Positions 1 to 7,315 of a stretch of 13,032 bases of DNA are shown here, piece after piece; the stretch's first letter is position 1, and each line of letters starts with the position of its first letter. Source of the DNA: Syntrophaceae bacterium UBA4059 (lineage in GTDB: Bacteria; Desulfobacterota; Syntrophia; Syntrophales; Smithellaceae); the NCBI GenBank assembly GCA_002382045.1, contig DFZJ01000036.1, positions 1 through 13,032 on the forward strand, given 5' to 3'. The position numbers were made by a program, and so were the translations under genes. Below the pieces are notes generated by a model. The model saw only the letters and a program-made list of their open reading frames with translations, had not been told where the DNA came from and ran no database searches.

Positions 1-1902
1 ATGATGACCCTGGATTTGCCGGGCATTGACGCACTTAAGGATTACCGTCCGAGCATCGCTTCCCGCGTCTTGGACGAAAATGACGAACTGATTGACGAGT
101 TCTTTCTGGAAGACAGAAAACTGGTTAAGATTTCCGACGTTCCCAAGATCGCTCAGCACGCTTTTGTCGCGGCGGAAGATTCCCGCTTTTATCAGCATCA
201 GGGCGTCGATCTGCAAAGTATTTTTCGCGCCATGTTTAAAAATGTGGAAGCAGGTAAAATTGTTCAGGGCGGCAGCACCATTACACAGCAGGTTGCCAAA
301 CTGATGTATCTGACGCCGGAAAGAAAATATATCAGAAAATTGAAGGAAGCCATCCTTTCTTATCGGATCGACAAATATCTGAGTAAAGATGAGATCCTGA
401 ATTTGTATCTTAATCAGATTTACCTGGGGCACGGCACCTACGGCATCGAATCAGCGTCGATTGGTTACTTTGGCAAAAGCGCGAAAGATCTGACATTGCC
501 GGAAGCCGCTCTGCTGGCCGGCTTGCCGAAAGCGCCCACCACCTATTCCCCGTTTCTGTCTTTCGACCGTGCCAAGCAAAGGCAGGTTTATGTTTTAACA
601 CGCATGATGGAAGAAGGCTTTATAACCAAAGAACAAATGGATAAAGCCGTTGCCACTCCCCTCAAACTGAGACCGATGAAACCAAAGGACAAAGTTGCCG
701 CTTATTTTGTCGAACATGTCCGTCGTTATGTGCAGGAGAAATATGGCGCGGATGTTCTCTACAAGGAAGGATTATCCATCTATACGACCCTTAATCTTTC
801 GGCTCAAAAGGCAGCCCGCGATGCACTCATCAAGGGACTCACGGAAATGGAGGAACGCGGCAAATCCGAGAAAGGTCTGGTGCAGGGAGCGCTTTATTGC
901 ATGGATATTAAAACCGGTGCGATTCGCGCTCTGGTTGGAGGGCGCGATTTCAACCAGAGCGAGTTTAACCGGGCGACTCAGTCGCGCCGACAGCCGGGCT
1001 CCGCTTTTAAACCGCTGATCTACACGGCGGCTTTTGATAAAGGCATGAATCCATCCACGCGGTTTGTGGACTCACCGATCGTCTTTGAAGATCCCTCGCA
1101 GGATGACGGTCTCTGGAAACCGAAGAACTTCGATGGAAAATTTCTGGGACCAATTACCATGAGAACAGCCCTGGTGCAATCCCGCAATGTCGTAACCGTT
1201 AAAATCCTGCAGGAAATCGGCATTGATTATGCCGTGTCCTACGCAGTCAACATGGGTATTGAGTCTCCGCTATCCAGGAATCTGTCCCTGGCGCTGGGTT
1301 CTTCGGGTGTCACTTTGCAGGAGATGGTTCGCGCCTACGGTGTGCTGGGAAATGGGGGTAAAAAGGTCACCCCTTTCTTTATCCGCAAAATTGTAGACCG
1401 CACCGGCAATGTTTTTGAAGAAACCAAAGTGATCTCCGAGCAGGTCATTGATCCCCGCATTGCTTTTATGACCACCTATGTGATGCAGGATGTTGTGGAG
1501 AGCGGTACGGGACGCAGAGTAAAGAGCATTGGCAGGCCGGTTGCCGGCAAGACGGGAACGACGAATGATACCCGCGATGCCTGGTTTATCGGATTTACCC
1601 CTTCGCTGATTACCGGGGTCTGGATCGGGTTTGATCAGGAAAAATCGATGGGAAGGCAGGAGGTAGGCGGTCGGGCCGCAGCGCCCGTCTGGCTCTATTT
1701 TATGGAAAAGGTTCTGGCCAATACGCCGGTCGAGGCTTTTCCCGTTCCGGAAGGCATTATTTTTGTCAAGGTGGATCACAAAACAGGCCGGCCGACTCAG
1801 GACACAGGTCCGGGAACGATCTATGAATGTTTTCTGGATAACGCTCCGCCCGGCGAAAAAGAAGAGGATGCCATTGACGAAAAAGAAGAGTTATTCAGAT
1901 AA
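1..1902 (+). CDS. mrcA: Penicillin-binding protein 1A-type bifunctional peptidoglycan synthase (5' end outside window)
   Basis: This class A penicillin-binding protein polymerises lipid II into glycan strands and cross-links the peptides, acting on the periplasmic face of the inner membrane. The 633 visible residues start just after where the N-terminal membrane anchor normally sits, and the reading frame is open to the window edge, so the true start is probably upstream. The glycosyltransferase domain spans about residues 20-200. It shows the E59-D60 catalytic motif followed by RFYQHQGVD, then GSTITQQ (91-97), and the KLKEAILSYRIDKYLSKDEI and LNLYLNQIYLGHGTYGIE blocks. The transpeptidase domain spans about 295-580 with S334-AFK337 (acyl-enzyme serine), S394-R-N396 and K517-TGT520. 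The GT-TP linker is short: the OB-like insert present in many long PBP1A proteins appears absent. The C-terminal tail is acidic. The gene ends 28 bp before the ilv promoter and I see no terminator between them. Family assignment is firm; the symbol is by analogy. Confidence 0.93.
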   Translation: MMTLDLPGIDALKDYRPSIASRVLDENDELIDEFFLEDRKLVKISDVPKIAQHAFVAAEDSRFYQHQGVDLQSIFRAMFKNVEAGKIVQGGSTITQQVAKLMYLTPERKYIRKLKEAILSYRIDKYLSKDEILNLYLNQIYLGHGTYGIESASIGYFGKSAKDLTLPEAALLAGLPKAPTTYSPFLSFDRAKQRQVYVLTRMMEEGFITKEQMDKAVATPLKLRPMKPKDKVAAYFVEHVRRYVQEKYGADVLYKEGLSIYTTLNLSAQKAARDALIKGLTEMEERGKSEKGLVQGALYCMDIKTGAIRALVGGRDFNQSEFNRATQSRRQPGSAFKPLIYTAAFDKGMNPSTRFVDSPIVFEDPSQDDGLWKPKNFDGKFLGPITMRTALVQSRNVVTVKILQEIGIDYAVSYAVNMGIESPLSRNLSLALGSSGVTLQEMVRAYGVLGNGGKKVTPFFIRKIVDRTGNVFEETKVISEQVIDPRIAFMTTYVMQDVVESGTGRRVKSIGRPVAGKTGTTNDTRDAWFIGFTPSLITGVWIGFDQEKSMGRQEVGGRAAAPVWLYFMEKVLANTPVEAFPVPEGIIFVKVDHKTGRPTQDTGPGTIYECFLDNAPPGEKEEDAIDEKEELFR

Positions 1903-1929
1903 AAATATTATGGGAAGTGAGAATGCTGC

Positions 1930-1958
1930 TTGACAAGAATAGTTTTTTTCGTTAAAAT
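1930..1958 (+). promoter_or_regulatory. Sigma-70-type promoter of the ilv leader/operon
   Basis: A perfect -35 box TTGACA (1930-1935) lies exactly 17 bp upstream of a -10 box TAAAAT (1953-1958, five of six consensus bases). Transcription would start near 1965, giving an untranslated lead of about 20 nt before the leader-peptide start at 1985. It sits directly after the penicillin-binding protein gene and reads toward the leader and ilvB. The boxes are seen in the sequence; activity is inferred. Confidence 0.8.
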
Positions 1959-1984
1959 GTAACCAAATTTATCAGGAAGTAATT

Positions 1985-2080
1985 ATGTTTCTTAAAGATT
2001 TTGACAGCGGCAGAATTCAGATACAAGCCTATGTAAGATTACTCGTCGTAGTAGTCGTACCCATGGGGTCTGCCGGTTAA
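1985..2080 (+). CDS. Leader peptide of the ilv operon (31 aa, Leu-Leu-Val5 run)
   Basis: A 31-codon ORF starts at ATG 1985 with a Shine-Dalgarno AGGAAG at 1974-1979, 5 nt upstream, and ends at TAA 2078-2080. Residues 19-25 read Leu-Leu-Val-Val-Val-Val-Val (TTA CTC GTC GTA GTA GTC GTA, 2039-2059). Two Ile codons (residues 11 and 13) and a further Val (17) lie just before. Together with the promoter upstream, the terminator hairpin downstream and the branched-chain biosynthesis operon beyond, this is the standard design of an attenuation leader peptide: its translation senses charged Val/Leu (perhaps Ile) tRNA, and the product itself probably has no function. It corresponds in role to enterobacterial ilvL or ivbL, but I see no clear sequence similarity beyond the branched-chain run, so no symbol is given. 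Confidence 0.88.
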   Translation: MFLKDFDSGRIQIQAYVRLLVVVVVPMGSAG

Positions 2081-2118
2081 GTATCTTTCTGAAAATTAAG
2101 ATACAAGCCGCGGGCCCC
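2035..2118 (+). promoter_or_regulatory. Attenuator: alternative antiterminator/pause pairings in the ilv leader RNA
   Basis: Just after the leader stop codon, GTATCTT (2081-2087) is perfectly complementary to AAGATAC (2098-2104). The pairing extends outward with small bulges: 2077-2078 with 2105-2106, 2074-2076 with 2108-2110, C2073 with G2112, and 2065-2070 with 2113-2118. That gives about 19 pairs and uses up the 5' arm of the terminator. Competing upstream strands exist: AAGATTAC (2035-2042) can pair with 2081-2087 with one bulge, and AGATACAAGCC occurs both at 2019-2029 and 2099-2109, so segment 1 copies segment 3. A ribosome at the stop codon would cover 2081-2087; one stalled on the Val codons would leave it free. 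The pairings were worked out by eye; the switching model is inference from known attenuators. Confidence 0.75.
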
Positions 2119-2140
2119 TAAAGCCCGCGGCTTTGCTTTT
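2105..2140 (+). terminator. Intrinsic terminator of the ilv attenuator
   Basis: An 11-bp perfect GC-rich stem (2105-2115 with 2123-2133) closes a 7-nt loop, and the 3' arm runs into a T-rich tract TTTGCTTTT (2132-2140). It lies 24 nt after the leader-peptide stop and before ilvB, so it would end transcription early unless its 5' arm is held in the antiterminator. Confidence 0.85.
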
Positions 2141-2147
2141 GGACACC

Positions 2148-2187
2148 AAGCCGCTTTTTCCTAAAAGAAACTGGCGGCTTTTTTAAT
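2148..2187 (+). terminator. Second hairpin with T tract upstream of ilvB
   Basis: AAGCCGC (2148-2154) pairs with GCGGCTT (2174-2180), followed by more T residues (2179-2184). The loop holds a further possible TTTT/AAAA pairing. The same 7-mer AAGCCGC begins the 5' arm of the first terminator (2105-2111), and GCGGCTT ends its 3' arm (2127-2133), so the arms of the two hairpins can in principle swap partners. It may be a back-up terminator or part of the switch. Confidence 0.55.
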
Positions 2188-2242
2188 TTCAAGGCTGTTG
2201 AATAAAGAGAATAAATAAGCAATTAGCTAGGAGTTATAAGAT

Positions 2243-3946
2243 ATGAAGTTGAAAGGCACGGAAATTTTGCTGAAAGTGCTGGAAGAAGAAAAAGTTGACA
2301 TTATTTTCGGCTACCCGGGCGGGGCTGTCCTGGATATTTATGATCAACTTTATAAAAGCAACCTCAAGCATATTTTAGTTCGCCATGAACAGGGCGCCGT
2401 GCATGCCGCCGACGGCTATGCGCGGGCGAGCGGCCGGGTAGGCGTTTGTCTGGTCACTTCCGGTCCCGGCGCCACCAACACCGTCACCGGCATTGCCACA
2501 GCGAATATGGACTCCATTCCCCTGGTGGTTTTTACCGGCCAGGTGCCGACAGGCCTCATCGGGAACGACGCGTTTCAGGAATGTGACATTACCGGCATCA
2601 CCCGTCCCTGCACCAAACATAATTTTCTGGTGCGCAATGTTGATGAACTGGCTGCAACGATTAAAGAAGCGTTTCACATCGCCCGTTCCGGAAGACCAGG
2701 ACCGGTGCTGGTGGATCTGCCGAAAAACGTCATGGCCGCGCAAACCGATTATGATCCGGCCAATGTGAAGTTCCGCAATCATGAAGTATCCTACAAACCG
2801 GCGCCCAAGAAAATGGCTAATTTGCTGGACATGCTCCAAACCGCCTCGAAACCGTTAATTATGACCGGCGGCGGCGTTATCCTCGGCAAGGCTTCTGCAG
2901 AGCTGACCGAACTGTCCCGAAAGTACCAGATTCCCGTAACCGGCACCCTGATGGGGCTCGGATCTTTTCCGGGAAGCGATCCCCTATGGCTGGGCATGCT
3001 GGGGATGCACGGCACTTATTATGCGAATATGGCCATCAGCCATTGCGATTTTCTGCTGGCGGTCGGTGTCCGGTTCGACGACCGCGTGACCGGTACGATC
3101 GAAACCTTTGCCGCCAATGCGAAAATAGTCCATATTGATATTGATCCGTCTTCCATTAATAAAAATGTTACCGTTGATTTGCCGATTATCGGCGATACCA
3201 AAGCCACGCTCAAGGACCTGCTGCGCTTCCTGGAAGAACATCACTATACGCCGGATGATCTTTCGCGGAAAACGTGGCTTGGCGAAATTGCCGAATGGCG
3301 GGAAAAAGTCCCCTTGACCTACTGTCAGAGCAGCGAAATCATCAAACCGCAATCGGTTATCGAAACGCTGTACAAGCTGACCGGGGGCGACGCGCTGATT
3401 ACAACGGAAGTCGGCCAGAATCAGATGTGGACGGCGCAGTTTTTCCCTTTTAATCAACCAAACTCCTTTATCTCATCGGGCGGTTTAGGCACGATGGGCT
3501 TCGGCTTGCCGGCGGCCATCGGCGTCAAATGCGCATTTCCGGATAAACACGTTATTGACATTGCCGGTGACGGCAGCATCCAGATGAATATTCAGGAACT
3601 GGCGACAGCCGCCCAGTATAATATCGCTGTAAAGGTTGTCCTGTTAAACAATGGTTATTTGGGGATGGTGCGCCAGTGGCAGGAAATGTTTTATGAAAAG
3701 CGTTACTCCCATACGGATATGACATACGCTCCGGATTTCGTAAAATTGGCGGAAGCTTTCGGCGTTGTTGGCCTGCGGGCGACTAAACCAGCCGAAGTGG
3801 AATCCATATTAAGAGAGGGGCTTGCTTCGAGTAAACCGGTCCTGATGGATTTTCGCGTGTCGCGCGAGGAATGTGTTTATCCCATGGTGCATCCGGGCCA
3901 GTCAATCAGCCAGATGACGCTGGGATCGAGAGAGATGATCAACTGA
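2243..3946 (+). CDS. ilvB: Acetohydroxyacid (acetolactate) synthase, large catalytic subunit
   Basis: This thiamine-diphosphate enzyme condenses two pyruvates to 2-acetolactate (valine/leucine branch) or pyruvate with 2-oxobutyrate to 2-aceto-2-hydroxybutyrate (isoleucine branch), in the cytoplasm, with the IlvN subunit. At 567 residues it is full length. The N-terminal pyrimidine-binding domain has the catalytic E49 in RHEQGAVHAADGYA. The central FAD-type domain covers about 190-330 and includes VRFDDRVTG (276-284). The C-terminal diphosphate-binding domain has the Mg2+/ThDP signature starting at G442-D443-G444-S and ending at N469-N470. Start ATG 2243 is backed by AGGAG at 2229-2233, 9 nt upstream. 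It is the first structural gene after the attenuator and is followed 40 nt later by ilvN. All motifs expected for an anabolic AHAS are present. Confidence 0.97.
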   Translation: MKLKGTEILLKVLEEEKVDIIFGYPGGAVLDIYDQLYKSNLKHILVRHEQGAVHAADGYARASGRVGVCLVTSGPGATNTVTGIATANMDSIPLVVFTGQVPTGLIGNDAFQECDITGITRPCTKHNFLVRNVDELAATIKEAFHIARSGRPGPVLVDLPKNVMAAQTDYDPANVKFRNHEVSYKPAPKKMANLLDMLQTASKPLIMTGGGVILGKASAELTELSRKYQIPVTGTLMGLGSFPGSDPLWLGMLGMHGTYYANMAISHCDFLLAVGVRFDDRVTGTIETFAANAKIVHIDIDPSSINKNVTVDLPIIGDTKATLKDLLRFLEEHHYTPDDLSRKTWLGEIAEWREKVPLTYCQSSEIIKPQSVIETLYKLTGGDALITTEVGQNQMWTAQFFPFNQPNSFISSGGLGTMGFGLPAAIGVKCAFPDKHVIDIAGDGSIQMNIQELATAAQYNIAVKVVLLNNGYLGMVRQWQEMFYEKRYSHTDMTYAPDFVKLAEAFGVVGLRATKPAEVESILREGLASSKPVLMDFRVSREECVYPMVHPGQSISQMTLGSREMIN

Positions 3947-3986
3947 CGGCTGCGTCGGATAATTATTAATTGCGAGGTTGAGTGAA

Positions 3987-4472
3987 ATGGAGAAAAAGGA
4001 CCACATTATTTCAATTCTGGTGCATAACAAACCGGATGTGCTGGCGAGAGTTGCCGGGACGCTGGGTGGCAAAGGTTATAATATTGACAGTCTCTGCGTG
4101 AATACCACAACGCAAAAAGACATATCGAAAATCGTGATGACCACTGCCGGTTCTCAGACGACCATTACCCGGATTGAAAATCAGCTGCAAAGATTGTTCG
4201 ATGTGATTTCCGTTGATGACCTGACCAATGTTGAATCCATCCATCGCGAGATGGTTCTGGTCCGGCTTAATCTGACAGCCCAGAATTCGGAAGACGTGAA
4301 AAACGCTATTGACATGAATAAATGGAAGACAATCGTGTCCGGCGATAAATACGTCCTTGTCGAAATAACGGGGGATAAAACGCAAATCGATTTTGCTCTG
4401 GCGCGTCTGGAACCGCTCGGCATTGCTGATATAACCAGAACAGGCTTGATCGCCTTGAAATTGGAAGATTAA
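3987..4472 (+). CDS. ilvN: Acetohydroxyacid synthase, small regulatory subunit
   Basis: This 161-residue ACT-domain protein activates IlvB and confers feedback inhibition by valine in the family. The N-terminal ACT domain (about residues 5-75) includes NKPDVLARVAGTLGGKGYNI, the stretch that aligns with the valine-binding region of known small subunits. The C-terminal half (80-160) is the second conserved AHAS small-subunit domain, with the EMVLVRLNL strand. I chose ATG 3987 because GAGG at 3974-3977 lies 9 nt upstream; an upstream in-frame TTG at 3978 would leave no spacing. The gene lies 40 nt after ilvB and 49 nt before ilvC. Its length is typical, so both domains are intact. Valine feedback is assumed from the family. 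Some genomes name this subunit ilvH. Confidence 0.95.
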   Translation: MEKKDHIISILVHNKPDVLARVAGTLGGKGYNIDSLCVNTTTQKDISKIVMTTAGSQTTITRIENQLQRLFDVISVDDLTNVESIHREMVLVRLNLTAQNSEDVKNAIDMNKWKTIVSGDKYVLVEITGDKTQIDFALARLEPLGIADITRTGLIALKLED

Positions 4473-4521
4473 TGTAATATAAAAAAATAAACAATAATAA
4501 CAATGAAGAACAGGGGGTTTT

Positions 4522-5577
4522 ATGGCAAAAATTAATTTTGGCGGTACAATGGAAGAAGTGGTGACCTCGGAAGAGTTCACCGTTCAAAAAGCACAGGAAG
4601 TTCTTAAAAAAGAAGTCATCGCGGTACTGGGTTATGGTGTTCAGGGACCCGCGCAGGCTTTCAATATGAGGGACAACGGCGTCAACGTGATCATCGGGCA
4701 GTCCCCGGAAGACAAACCTTACTGGGAAAAAGCGATTGCCGACGGTTGGGCGCCCGGCCAGACGCTTTTCCCGATTGAAGAAGCGGTGGAAAAAGCAACC
4801 GTCATTCAATATCTGGTGTCCGACGCGGCGCAAACCATTCTGTGGCCGAAAGTCAAAGCGCACCTGAAAAAAGGCGATGCGCTTTACTTCTCGCATGGTT
4901 TTTCCATCGTGTATAAAGAACAGACGGGTGTTATCCCGCCTGATTTCGTTGATGTCATTATGGTTGCCCCCAAGGGGTCGGGTACCAGCGTCCGCCGCAA
5001 TTTCGTCGACGGCAGCGGCATCAATTCCAGCTTTGCCGTTCACCAGGATGCAACCGGCCGGGCGATGGAACGTACACTGGCTTTAGGTATCGCCATCGGT
5101 TCCGGATTCTTATTTCCGACGACTTTCCAGATGGAAGTATACAGTGACCTGACGGGTGAACGCGGCGTGCTGATGGGCGCGCTGGCGGGCATGATGGAAG
5201 CGCAATATGCCGAACTCAGGCGTCACGGCCACACCCCCAGCGAAGCCTTCAACGAAACAGTCGAAGAGCTCACCCAGAGCCTGATTCGTCTGGTCGGCGA
5301 AAACGGCATGGACTGGATGTACGCCAACTGTTCGGCTACCGCGCAGCGCGGTGCGCTGGATTGGCGGCACAAGTTTCGCAAGGCGGTGGAGCCGGTGTTT
5401 GCCGAGCTTTATAATTCCGTCGCTACCGGCAAGGAAACGGAAATTGTTCTGCGCGTCAACGGCGCTCCGAACTATAAGGAACTGCTCAATGAAGAACTCA
5501 GAGAGATGCGCGAGTCCGAGTTGTGGCAGGCCGGCGCCGCCGTTAGATCGCTCAGGCCGGAAAAACGAAAGAAATAA
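4522..5577 (+). CDS. ilvC: Ketol-acid reductoisomerase, yeast/Bacteroidetes-like subtype with acidic cofactor loop
   Basis: The enzyme isomerises and reduces 2-acetolactate (or 2-aceto-2-hydroxybutyrate) to the dihydroxyacid, using Mg2+ and NAD(P)H. It has 351 residues. The Rossmann domain has the GYGVQG fingerprint (37-42) and catalytic-site H125 (SHGF). The knotted C-terminal domain shows the metal ligands D209 and E213 (SDLTGERG), E245 and E249, and S271 (NCSATAQRGALDW). The opening MAKINFGGTMEEVV, GYGVQGPAQA and PKGSGTSVRRNF are features I associate with yeast and Bacteroidetes enzymes, not with the 330-340 aa class I enzyme of most proteobacteria. The loop after the second strand reads SPEDKPYW (61-68), where NADPH-dependent relatives have Arg and Ser; D64 falls where Ser normally contacts the 2'-phosphate. 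This suggests NADH use. The RBS AGGGGG (4512-4517) lies 4 nt before ATG. Function is certain; subtype and cofactor are inference. Confidence 0.96.
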   Translation: MAKINFGGTMEEVVTSEEFTVQKAQEVLKKEVIAVLGYGVQGPAQAFNMRDNGVNVIIGQSPEDKPYWEKAIADGWAPGQTLFPIEEAVEKATVIQYLVSDAAQTILWPKVKAHLKKGDALYFSHGFSIVYKEQTGVIPPDFVDVIMVAPKGSGTSVRRNFVDGSGINSSFAVHQDATGRAMERTLALGIAIGSGFLFPTTFQMEVYSDLTGERGVLMGALAGMMEAQYAELRRHGHTPSEAFNETVEELTQSLIRLVGENGMDWMYANCSATAQRGALDWRHKFRKAVEPVFAELYNSVATGKETEIVLRVNGAPNYKELLNEELREMRESELWQAGAAVRSLRPEKRKK

Positions 5578-5581
5578 TTGA

Positions 5582-5630
5582 TGCGGGGAACGGTCTCGTG
5601 ACCTTCGGGTTATTCAAACCGTTCCCCGCA
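5582..5630. repeat. Intergenic palindromic element A between ilvC and ilvD
   Basis: A 13-bp perfect stem (5582-5594 with 5618-5630) encloses a 23-nt loop that contains a small ACC-TTCG-GGT hairpin (5601-5610). The left two-thirds matches, in inverse orientation, the palindrome after ilvD at 7316-7370: from GGGAACGG through TCTCGTGACCTTC the two are identical, and element A lacks about 8 nt of the internal part. There is no T tract, so it is not a classical terminator here. It could stabilise RNA ends or tune ilvD expression, or be a REP-like dispersed repeat. Confidence 0.75.
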
Positions 5631-5647
5631 AATACAGGAGAAAAATG

Positions 5648-7309
5648 ATGAGAAGTGATCTCATGAAAAAAGGATTGGAGCGCGCGCCGCACCGTTCGCT
5701 CTTTAAAGCCATGGGCTATACCGATGAAGAAATTGCCGGACCGCTTATTGGCGTGGTCAATTCCGCCAATGAAATCATACCGGGCCATATCCATCTGGAC
5801 TTGATTACTCAGGATGTCAAGGCAGGCATCCGCATGGCCGGCGGCACGCCGGTCGAGTTTCCGGTCATCGGCGTATGCGACGGTATCGCCATGAATCACG
5901 CGGGCATGAAATATTCGCTGGCCAGCCGCGAGTTGATTGCCGACTCCATTGAAATTATGGCGACGGCTCATCCGTTTGACGCGCTGGTTTTTATTCCCAA
6001 CTGCGACAAGATTGTTCCCGGCATGCTGATGGCGGCGCTGCGGTTAAACATTCCGTCTATTTTCATCAGCGGCGGGCCGATGCTGGCGGGAAAGCTTCAG
6101 GGTAAGGCCGTTGACCTCATTTCCGTGTTTGAAGGCGTCGGTGCGGTAAAAGCCAGGAAGATGAAAGCCGCGGAATTGGCACAGCTGGAAGACTGCGCCT
6201 GTCCGGGCTGCGGGTCCTGTTCCGGCATGTACACGGCCAATTCCATGAACTGCGTTACGGAAGCATTAGGTCTGGGGTTGCCCGGCCACGGGACGATTCC
6301 GGCGGTGCTTGCAGCCAGGCATCGGCTGGCCAAGCACGCGGGCATGAAAATTATGGATCTGCTCAAAAAGAACATCAAACCCCGCGATATCGCGACAATC
6401 GCCGCATTTAAGAACGCCATGGCTGTCGATATGGCGCTGGGCTGCTCCACCAACACGGTCCTGCACATTCCCGCCATTGCTCATGAAGCGGGCATCAGGC
6501 TCGATTTAGACCTCTTCAATAAAATCAGCGGAAAAACACCGAATATTTGCAAATTAAGTCCCGCCGGGCATCACCATATCGAAGATCTGGATACCGCGGG
6601 CGGCATCCAGGCGGTGATGAAATCGATCAGCAAGCTGGGGGTCATTGATGAAAAGGCGATGACCGTCACCGGTAAATCCGTGGGCGTCAATTTAAAAGCT
6701 GTCCGCGTTTTGAACGATGATGTCATCCGGCCCTTAAATAACCCGTATTCCAAACAAGGCGGAATTGCTGTTTTGCGCGGCAATCTTGCGCCGGACGGTG
6801 CGGTCGTGAAACAATCCGCTGTTGCGCCGGCCATGCAGGTGAACGAAGGCAGGGCCCGTGTGTTTGATTGCGAAGATGAGGCCATTGCCGCAATCATGGG
6901 CGGAAAGATCAAAGGCGGCGACATCGTCGTGATCCGCTATGAAGGTCCCAAAGGCGGTCCGGGGATGCGGGAAATGCTTTCACCCACGTCCGCGATTGTC
7001 GGCATGGGACTGGACCAGTCCGTAGCACTTTTAACGGACGGGCGTTTCAGCGGCGGCACGCAGGGCGCGGCCATCGGCCATATCTCGCCGGAAGCGGCGG
7101 AAGGCGGACCGATTGCGCTGGTCAAAGAAGGCGACATCATTGCCATCGATATTCCAGCCAAAACACTGAATCTGAAAGTCAGCGATGCCGAGTTGGAAAA
7201 GCGCCGCAAGTTGCTCCAACCCTGGACACCGGCCATCACCACCGGTTATCTGGCGCGCTATGCCAGGCTGGTCACGTCCGCTTCCACGGGGGCCATATTT
7301 AAGGATTAA
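5648..7309 (+). CDS. ilvD: Dihydroxyacid dehydratase
   Basis: This iron-sulfur enzyme dehydrates 2,3-dihydroxyisovalerate and 2,3-dihydroxy-3-methylvalerate to the 2-oxo acids that give valine/leucine and isoleucine. The 553 residues begin with the family-typical MRSD..KKG.ERAPHRSL. Cluster-ligand cysteines are visible at C77 (VCDGIAMNHAGM), C119 (NCDK, followed by K121) and C191 in CPGCGSCSGMYTANSM; the last block carries extra cysteines at 183, 185 and 188. The C-terminal half has the TDGRFSGGTQGAAIGHISPEA signature. Two adjacent ATGs are possible (5645 and 5648). AGGAG at 5636-5640 gives 4 or 7 nt spacing, and the family start favours 5648. It is the last gene of the operon, 70 nt after ilvC across palindromic element A. 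The cluster makes the enzyme oxygen-sensitive in many bacteria, which would fit an anaerobic host. Confidence 0.96.
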   Translation: MRSDLMKKGLERAPHRSLFKAMGYTDEEIAGPLIGVVNSANEIIPGHIHLDLITQDVKAGIRMAGGTPVEFPVIGVCDGIAMNHAGMKYSLASRELIADSIEIMATAHPFDALVFIPNCDKIVPGMLMAALRLNIPSIFISGGPMLAGKLQGKAVDLISVFEGVGAVKARKMKAAELAQLEDCACPGCGSCSGMYTANSMNCVTEALGLGLPGHGTIPAVLAARHRLAKHAGMKIMDLLKKNIKPRDIATIAAFKNAMAVDMALGCSTNTVLHIPAIAHEAGIRLDLDLFNKISGKTPNICKLSPAGHHHIEDLDTAGGIQAVMKSISKLGVIDEKAMTVTGKSVGVNLKAVRVLNDDVIRPLNNPYSKQGGIAVLRGNLAPDGAVVKQSAVAPAMQVNEGRARVFDCEDEAIAAIMGGKIKGGDIVVIRYEGPKGGPGMREMLSPTSAIVGMGLDQSVALLTDGRFSGGTQGAAIGHISPEAAEGGPIALVKEGDIIAIDIPAKTLNLKVSDAELEKRRKLLQPWTPAITTGYLARYARLVTSASTGAIFKD

Positions 7310-7315
7310 TCAGTT

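Noticed and set aside
1270..1779. Minus-strand open frame of 169 codons inside the penicillin-binding protein gene
   Set aside because: It is antisense to the transpeptidase domain, lacks protein-like features and a start signal.
1903..2242. T-box or riboswitch in the ilv leader
   Set aside because: No T-box consensus or specifier-loop architecture is seen, and the leader peptide with Val codons explains the region better.
3978..3989. TTG start at 3978 for ilvN (164 aa form)
   Set aside because: The only Shine-Dalgarno match (GAGG, 3974-3977) abuts this TTG with no spacing, whereas ATG 3987 has 9 nt spacing and gives the usual N-terminus.
4306..5043. Long minus-strand open frame (245 codons) across the ilvN-ilvC region
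   Set aside because: It overlaps two firmly identified genes on the opposite strand and its translation has no recognisable domain; it is an antisense shadow.
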